From assembly GCA_022563885.1 (NCBI GenBank), contig JADFMM010000027.1, forward strand, positions 1-35,679: DNA of 35,679 bases. Direction: 5' to 3'. The translations under genes and the position numbers were made by a program. Positions 31,185-35,679 of this stretch are shown here, one piece after another. Origin of the DNA: Planctomycetota bacterium. GTDB lineage: Bacteria; Planctomycetota; Phycisphaerae; Sedimentisphaerales; Anaerobacaceae. How positions within the stretch are numbered: the first letter of the stretch is position 1; every line of letters begins with the position of its first letter. Below the pieces are notes generated by a model. The model made no database searches. It was not told the DNA's origin and worked only from the letters and a program-made list of their open reading frames with translations.

Positions 31185-33896
31185 ATGGCTGAGAAACGGG
31201 TTTACTTCTTTGGTAACGGCAAGGCCGAAGGCAATGCCACCATGAAGGAGCTCCTCGGTGGTAAGGGAGCGAACCTCGCCGAGATGACAGGCCTGGGTGT
31301 TCCAGTGCCCCCCGGATTTACGATTGCGACAAAAGTATGTGACGAGTACTACCGATCAGGCGCGAAGTGGCCCTCGGGCCTGGAAGCCGAAGTGGCAAAG
31401 AACGTTGCCAAGCTGGAAAAGGCTATGAAGGCTAAGTTTGACGATCCCAACAGGCCGTTGCTCGTCAGTGTTCGAAGTGGGGCCGCCGCCTCCATGCCCG
31501 GTATGATGGACACCGTGTTGAACCTGGGGCTAAATGATAAAGTCGTTGCAGGCATCGTCGAGAAGACCGGTAATGCCCGGTTTGCCTTCGACATCTACCG
31601 GCGTTTCATCGACATGTTTGGTGACGTGGTGATGGGCTGCCACCATGAAAATTTCGAGGAGAAGATTGAGTTCGCCAAGAAGAAGGCCGGCGTCGAGTTG
31701 GATAGTGACCTTTCGGCCGAGCAACTGGAGGGTGTGGTTAGCGACTACAAGAGAGTCTTCAAGGTCCATGTCGGAAAACTGTTCCCCCAGAACGCGATGG
31801 CTCAGCTTAAACTGGCGGTCAATGCCGTTTTGGGTTCCTGGAATGCCGATCGAGCGAAGAAATACCGCGAATTGAACGATATCACAGGCCTCCTGGGTAC
31901 GGCCGTCAATGTGCAGGCCATGGTCTTCGGTAACATGGGAGATGATTGCGGCACCGGCGTTTGCTTTACACGAAACCCGAGTGACGGCACCAAGGAGTTT
32001 TATGGTGAATTCTTGATGAACGCGCAAGGCGAGGATGTCGTCGCAGGGATCCGTACCCCGCGTCCCATGGGTGAACTCCAGAAGGTGATGCCTGCCTGCT
32101 ACAAATCGCTGACGCGTTTGATGACGCGTTTGGAGAAGCATTACAAAGACATGCAGGACATGGAGTTTACCATTCAGGAAGGCAAGCTCTACATCTTGCA
32201 AACCCGCAACGGCAAGCGGACAGCGGAGGCCGCGGTACGCATCGCCGTCGAGATGGTCAACGAGCGCTTGATTCCGAAGAAAACGGCAGTGATGCGCGTG
32301 ACCCCCGAACAACTCGACAGGCTGCTGCACCCCAGCTTTGACCCCAAGGCCAAACGCGACGTTTTGGCCGAGGGTTTGCCCGCGTCGCCGGGCGCCGCGG
32401 TTGGCCAAGTGGTCTTTTCCGCAGACGACGCGGAGGCCTGGAAGGCCAAGGGCAAGGATGTGATCCTGGTCCGCAAGGAGACCAGCCCTGAGGACATTGG
32501 CGGCATGGATGCGGCCGTGGGCATCTTAACGGCCCTGGGCGGGATGACCAGTCATGCTGCGGTGGTGGCTCGGGGCATGGGCAAGTGTTGCGTCGTCGGT
32601 GTGGGGGCTATGACTGTCAACTATTCGGCCAAGAAACTTATCTTGGGCAAGGTCACCGTGAAGCAAGGAGATTGGATCAGTCTGGACGGGACCAGCGGCC
32701 AAGTCATGAAGGGCCAACTTGCTACGGTGGAAACGACGCTGAGCGCCAGTTTCAGAAAATTCTTGAAGATGTGTGATCAGGTACGCAAGCTCGGTGTCCG
32801 CGCGAACGCAGACACACCGGGCGATGCTCAGCGGGCGCGGGCCTTCGGTGCAGAAGGCATTGGTCTCTGCCGAACAGAACACATGTTCTTCGAGGGTGAA
32901 CGGATCTGGGCGGTGCGTCAGTTGATCCTGGCCGCCGATGACTACGCTAGAATGCTGCAACAGTGCGACGAGGCAGCCGACGCCAAGGAAGTCAAGGCCA
33001 TTGAAAAAGAACACGCGGTGGCCAAGAAACAATTTGAAGGCGCGCTCAAGACTCTCTTGCCCTATCAACGCAAGGATTTCGAAGCTATTTTCACCGTCAT
33101 GAGCGGACTGCCGGTGACTGTGCGGCTGCTGGATCCCCCTCTGCACGAGTTCTTGCCCCATGACAAACGAGCCCAAGCCGAAATGGCCAAGCGTTTGGGC
33201 GTAACGCCTGCCGATGTCAAGGCTAAGGTGGATCAACTCCATGAGTTTAACCCCATGCTGGGCCACCGCGGTTGCCGCTTGGCGGTCACCTATCCCGCCA
33301 TCTACCGCATGCAGGTCCGCGCCATCATGGAGGCGGCGTTGAAAGTGAAGAAGCAGGGCAAGCACCCTATCCCGGAGATCATGATTCCCCTGATCGGCGC
33401 GGTGGAAGAACTCAAGCTCGTGAAGGAAGACGTGTTGGCGGAGATCAAGACGGTCTTGGGCAAGGGAAGGGCCGCGGTCCACTACTCCGTCGGGACCATG
33501 ATTGAGATCCCGCGGGCGGCCCTGACGGCCGACCTGATCGCCGAGGAAGCCCAGTTCTTTAGTTTCGGCACCAACGACCTCACGCAGATGGCCATGGGAT
33601 TCTCTCGGGACGATGCCGGCAAATTCTTGGGCGAGTATGTACGCAAGGGCATATATGCTGCCGACCCCTTCCAGCAGTTAGATCAAACCGGGGTGGGCAA
33701 ACTGGTAGAAATGGGTATTACGCTGGGACGCCAGACCCGTAAGAACCTCAAAGTGGGCATCTGCGGCGAACATGGCGGCGATCCTAGCAGCATTGACTTC
33801 TTTCACCGCATTGGGATGGACTATGTGTCCTGTTCACCCTTCCGTGTGCCGATTGCACGCTTGGCCGCCGCGCAGTCTGCGGTGAAGAATCGTTGA
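31185..33896 (+). CDS. ppdK: Pyruvate, phosphate dikinase
   Basis: 903 residues from the ATG at 31185, which has AAGGAG nine bases upstream; a TTG 12 codons earlier is rejected. ATP-grasp half: MKELLGGKGANLAEMTGLGV, SVRSGAAASMPGMMDTVLNL, and TGVCFTRNPSDGTKEFYGEF. Phosphohistidine domain: GGMTSHAAVVARGMGKCCVV with His457. PEP/pyruvate TIM barrel: GEGIGLCRTEHMFF-type motif (AEGIGLCRTEHMF), RLLDPPLHEF, GTMIEIPRAALTADLIAEEA, FSFGTNDLTQMAMGFSRDDA and Cys860 in VGICGEHGGDP. It reversibly interconverts pyruvate, ATP and Pi with PEP, AMP and PPi, serving glycolysis or gluconeogenesis. It has its own promoter upstream and a strong terminator downstream, so it is monocistronic. Confidence 0.98.
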   Translation: MAEKRVYFFGNGKAEGNATMKELLGGKGANLAEMTGLGVPVPPGFTIATKVCDEYYRSGAKWPSGLEAEVAKNVAKLEKAMKAKFDDPNRPLLVSVRSGAAASMPGMMDTVLNLGLNDKVVAGIVEKTGNARFAFDIYRRFIDMFGDVVMGCHHENFEEKIEFAKKKAGVELDSDLSAEQLEGVVSDYKRVFKVHVGKLFPQNAMAQLKLAVNAVLGSWNADRAKKYRELNDITGLLGTAVNVQAMVFGNMGDDCGTGVCFTRNPSDGTKEFYGEFLMNAQGEDVVAGIRTPRPMGELQKVMPACYKSLTRLMTRLEKHYKDMQDMEFTIQEGKLYILQTRNGKRTAEAAVRIAVEMVNERLIPKKTAVMRVTPEQLDRLLHPSFDPKAKRDVLAEGLPASPGAAVGQVVFSADDAEAWKAKGKDVILVRKETSPEDIGGMDAAVGILTALGGMTSHAAVVARGMGKCCVVGVGAMTVNYSAKKLILGKVTVKQGDWISLDGTSGQVMKGQLATVETTLSASFRKFLKMCDQVRKLGVRANADTPGDAQRARAFGAEGIGLCRTEHMFFEGERIWAVRQLILAADDYARMLQQCDEAADAKEVKAIEKEHAVAKKQFEGALKTLLPYQRKDFEAIFTVMSGLPVTVRLLDPPLHEFLPHDKRAQAEMAKRLGVTPADVKAKVDQLHEFNPMLGHRGCRLAVTYPAIYRMQVRAIMEAALKVKKQGKHPIPEIMIPLIGAVEELKLVKEDVLAEIKTVLGKGRAAVHYSVGTMIEIPRAALTADLIAEEAQFFSFGTNDLTQMAMGFSRDDAGKFLGEYVRKGIYAADPFQQLDQTGVGKLVEMGITLGRQTRKNLKVGICGEHGGDPSSIDFFHRIGMDYVSCSPFRVPIARLAAAQSAVKNR

Positions 33897-33939
33897 TTGC
33901 CTGATTGACAGGCCATAATTCTTTCTGTAAAACTGTCGA

Positions 33940-33973
33940 GTGCGTTGGTACATCATACCGACGCACTTTTTTT
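33940..33973 (+). terminator. Rho-independent terminator of ppdK
   Basis: Stem GTGCGTTGGTA / TACCGACGCAC (11 pairs, one T-G), loop CATCA, followed by seven T. It lies 43 bases after the ppdK stop and before tRNA-His. Confidence 0.92.
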
Positions 33974-34012
33974 ACATGAGTTTCCATAAGCAAGTTGATC
34001 CGACTTGTTCAC

Positions 34013-34087
34013 GGTGAAAGTAGCTCAGTTGGTTAGAGCACTGGTTTGTGGTACCAGGGGTCGGGGGTTCGAATCCCCTCTTTCACC
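34013..34087 (+). tRNA. tRNA-His (anticodon GTG)
   Basis: Acceptor GTGAAAG / CTTTCAC, D-arm GCTC-AGTTGGTTA-GAGC, anticodon stem CTGGT / ACCAG with loop TTGTGGT, so the anticodon is GTG. T-arm GGGGG-TTCGAAT-CCCCT. The base before the acceptor is G and the base after it is C, giving the G(-1):C73 pair unique to tRNA-His. The CCA is not encoded. Confidence 0.97.
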
Positions 34088-34452
34088 CTTTTTCTTGCCC
34101 ATTGAATCCCGTCCGGCTGTAACTCATGATCAGATGACCGCATTTCGGCGGACTCTAGCGTGACTTTACAAGTTATCGCATGATTTGAGGTCGTTTTGCA
34201 ATCGCCGTTTCGTCGGAAACCCCTGCAAACAGCCGAGGTATTGGTCACGACATCCTGGACTTTTGTGTACGAGAACTCGGCGCTTTGGGTGGGGGAGGGG
34301 CAATCATAGATGAGTGCTCGTGCCAGATCCCTTTGGTGGCCAACAGGACGTAGCAAATTCAGATTTAAGACATCCAGGCTGCATAATGAGCCAGGATTCC
34401 AGCGAGTCGACTGTATTGGACAAGGATCGTGCATGCTGTACCGTGTTGATCC
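34088..34452. other. Gene-free region between tRNA-His and the transposase
   Basis: 365 bases. A minus-strand open frame crosses it but also reads through the whole tRNA, so it is not taken as a gene. I find no convincing direct repeat of the tRNA 3' end that would mark an attachment site. It should contain one end of the insertion sequence, but its partner end is outside the window, so the border cannot be placed. Confidence 0.5.
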
Positions 34453-35679
34453 TCAATTATTGATCCAGGCGAGAGGATCGCATGTTGGGCACGATGTTGA
34501 GCGGTTCACCTCCATTCGTGATTCCCGTGCTTTTTTCCTGGCGATTTGAAGATCATCTGGGATGTGATCCCCGGTGCCAAAGTACATTTCATCTGGAGTC
34601 TGTCCACGGAAAGCAGAGTGAGGAAGACGTGTGTTGTGTTCCTCAACATAAAAAGAAACCAGCCTCTCGACTGCACTGACGGTATCGAGAGTGTTCAAGA
34701 ACAACCACTGGTGTTTGAGGGACCGCCACCATGATTCGATAAGCGAGTTGGAGTATGAGATATCGGTTTGAGCGAGAAGTCGTCGGAGCAGCCCGGATCC
34801 TACAAGTTTGTCGACGGCACTGTTGAAGTTTTCGACTCCACCATCCACAAGGAGAGTGGGCTGCCGGTCGAGAAGGCCCTTTGAGGCCTTGAGTAGAAGC
34901 TCGGCAGTGATACTTGGGTCGAAAGTACCGGACACTTTCCACGAGAGTATCCGACGAGAGAAGTTGTCGATAATAGCATGAAGGTAAGCGCGAGATCCAT
35001 CAAGGAGGCGAATGAGGGTGGTGTCGACGTGCCAGATTTCGTTGGGAATGAAGGCTCGAATACCGACCTTCGGTTTGGCTGGGTGAATTCGTCGGCGCGG
35101 ACGCCGCCACTTGTGGATTCGTACAAGCCGAGACCAAGTGGCGGGTGAAGCGAAGACTTTGCCGAGTCGCTGAGCAAGTATTGCTAACCTACTTGTTGGC
35201 ACATGTCGATAATCTTCGGAAATGACCATCTCCTGAATTGTATTGACCTCGCTGGATGTGAGTTGCTGTGGGGATGTTCGCGGACAAGAAGACATGTCGT
35301 CGAGCCCACACTCATCTCCATTTTTCCAGGCATGATACCGAGAAGGAGACAATCGCAGGAGGCGAAGCGCCACTCGCAGTGGAAGGACTGAGAGTGATGA
35401 TTCAATTGTTCGAAGCAACCTTGTCTTCCTTAACCCATCGGGGAGTCGGGCATTGTCAAGAGAGAAGCCAGATACCTTCATTGATACCACTACCAACCGA
35501 AACAAAGCAACGATCCAAGTGAGCCGCCTGCGAACAGCGAGTACTTCATTTTGGAGGTTGAGGATGTCCATATCGAAAACGTCGACGGTGACGATTTCGA
35601 CTTGACTTGATGTCAGCCAACTGTGAGCAGTGGACCGAGGAACACCAAGTTGAGTTGCGAGATTGATGTTGCCGGATGA
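34453..35679 (-). CDS. DDE (rve-type) transposase/integrase, 5' end outside the window
   Basis: The frame stays open to the right edge, 36 codons beyond the first ATG at 35571, so the gene is partial: about 408 codons are seen. These upstream codons read NLATQLGVPRSTAHSWL, a helix-turn-helix start. The integrase core shows EIWHVDTTLIRLLDGSRAYL (first Asp), LLVDGGVENFN (second Asp) and NSLIESWWRSLKHQWLF (Glu), the D,D-35-E triad of IS3/IS481-type enzymes. The C-terminus RLPHSAFRGQTPDEMYFGTG, then a Cys-x-x-Cys (CPTC), matches a group of stand-alone integrases common in myxobacteria and planctomycetes. The product cuts and joins element ends. It lies just beyond tRNA-His, a common insertion point. 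No disabling change is seen in the visible part. Confidence 0.9.
   Translation of the reverse strand, partial: SSGNINLATQLGVPRSTAHSWLTSSQVEIVTVDVFDMDILNLQNEVLAVRRRLTWIVALFRLVVVSMKVSGFSLDNARLPDGLRKTRLLRTIESSLSVLPLRVALRLLRLSPSRYHAWKNGDECGLDDMSSCPRTSPQQLTSSEVNTIQEMVISEDYRHVPTSRLAILAQRLGKVFASPATWSRLVRIHKWRRPRRRIHPAKPKVGIRAFIPNEIWHVDTTLIRLLDGSRAYLHAIIDNFSRRILSWKVSGTFDPSITAELLLKASKGLLDRQPTLLVDGGVENFNSAVDKLVGSGLLRRLLAQTDISYSNSLIESWWRSLKHQWLFLNTLDTVSAVERLVSFYVEEHNTRLPHSAFRGQTPDEMYFGTGDHIPDDLQIARKKARESRMEVNRSTSCPTCDPLAWINN

Noticed and set aside
34033-34434. Minus-strand frame of 133 codons across tRNA-His
   Set aside because: It translates the complement of the tRNA (ending GIRTPDPWYHKPVL), a common false gene.

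Overview
The window looks like a chromosomal segment of a GC-rich, diderm, uncultured-type bacterium, most likely a Planctomycetota member near the Phycisphaerae. Reasons: an LptD/OstA-like outer-membrane protein with a divergent barrel, a two-permease lipoprotein-export (Lol-type) ABC cassette, DPN-rich linkers in a C-terminal processing protease, Gfo/Idh/MocA and aldo/keto reductases, and TPR-rich proteins. The taxonomic call is inference; there is no 16S gene.

Layout. (1) 1-300: 3' remnant of an IS200-like (RAYT/Y1) transposase. (2) 368-2964, minus strand: small membrane protein, membrane-anchored HtrA-type protease and Gfo/Idh/MocA oxidoreductase, probably one operon. (3) 3197-6614: aldo/keto reductase, atypical alpha/beta hydrolase, a ThiS-like sulfur carrier with an odd C-terminal tail, a possible 29-residue Cys-containing peptide, and a secreted Gly/Ser/Pro-rich protein with a good terminator. 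(4) 7328-10228: a decaying assimilatory nitrate-reduction operon: a Rieske/NirD remnant, a DmsC-type membrane anchor and a NasA-type molybdopterin oxidoreductase, carrying frameshifts, a nonsense codon and an internal deletion. (5) 10469-13098: a two-gene TPR-AAA ATPase plus TPR-polytopic membrane protein module that I cannot match to a described system. (6) 13810-20185: LptD-like protein, S41 protease, lysyl-tRNA synthetase. (7) 20570-25880: LolC/E-like permease pair, LolD-like ATPase, class IV aminotransferase and polyprenyl synthetase, tightly packed or overlapping. (8) 26049-27457, minus strand: two exported proteins of unknown role. (9) 27827-33896: RarA, 5-formyl-THF cyclo-ligase, LysM/L,D-transpeptidase, and pyruvate phosphate dikinase with its own promoter and terminator. 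(10) tRNA-His and a partial DDE transposase that runs off the right end.

Between the genes there are non-coding mobile repeats. One family of imperfect palindromes (MITE-like, ends CTAGG-CTCTGTCT) has three copies, at 3004, 5416 and 25887, one of them deleted to its ends. A second unrelated palindromic element lies at 20269-20452 inside another inverted repeat. A 24-bp-arm hairpin lies at 6733-6788. The cell-envelope theme (HtrA, LptD, CtpA-like, Lol transporter, L,D-transpeptidase, polyprenyl synthase, several exported proteins) is the main functional thread of the intact genes.
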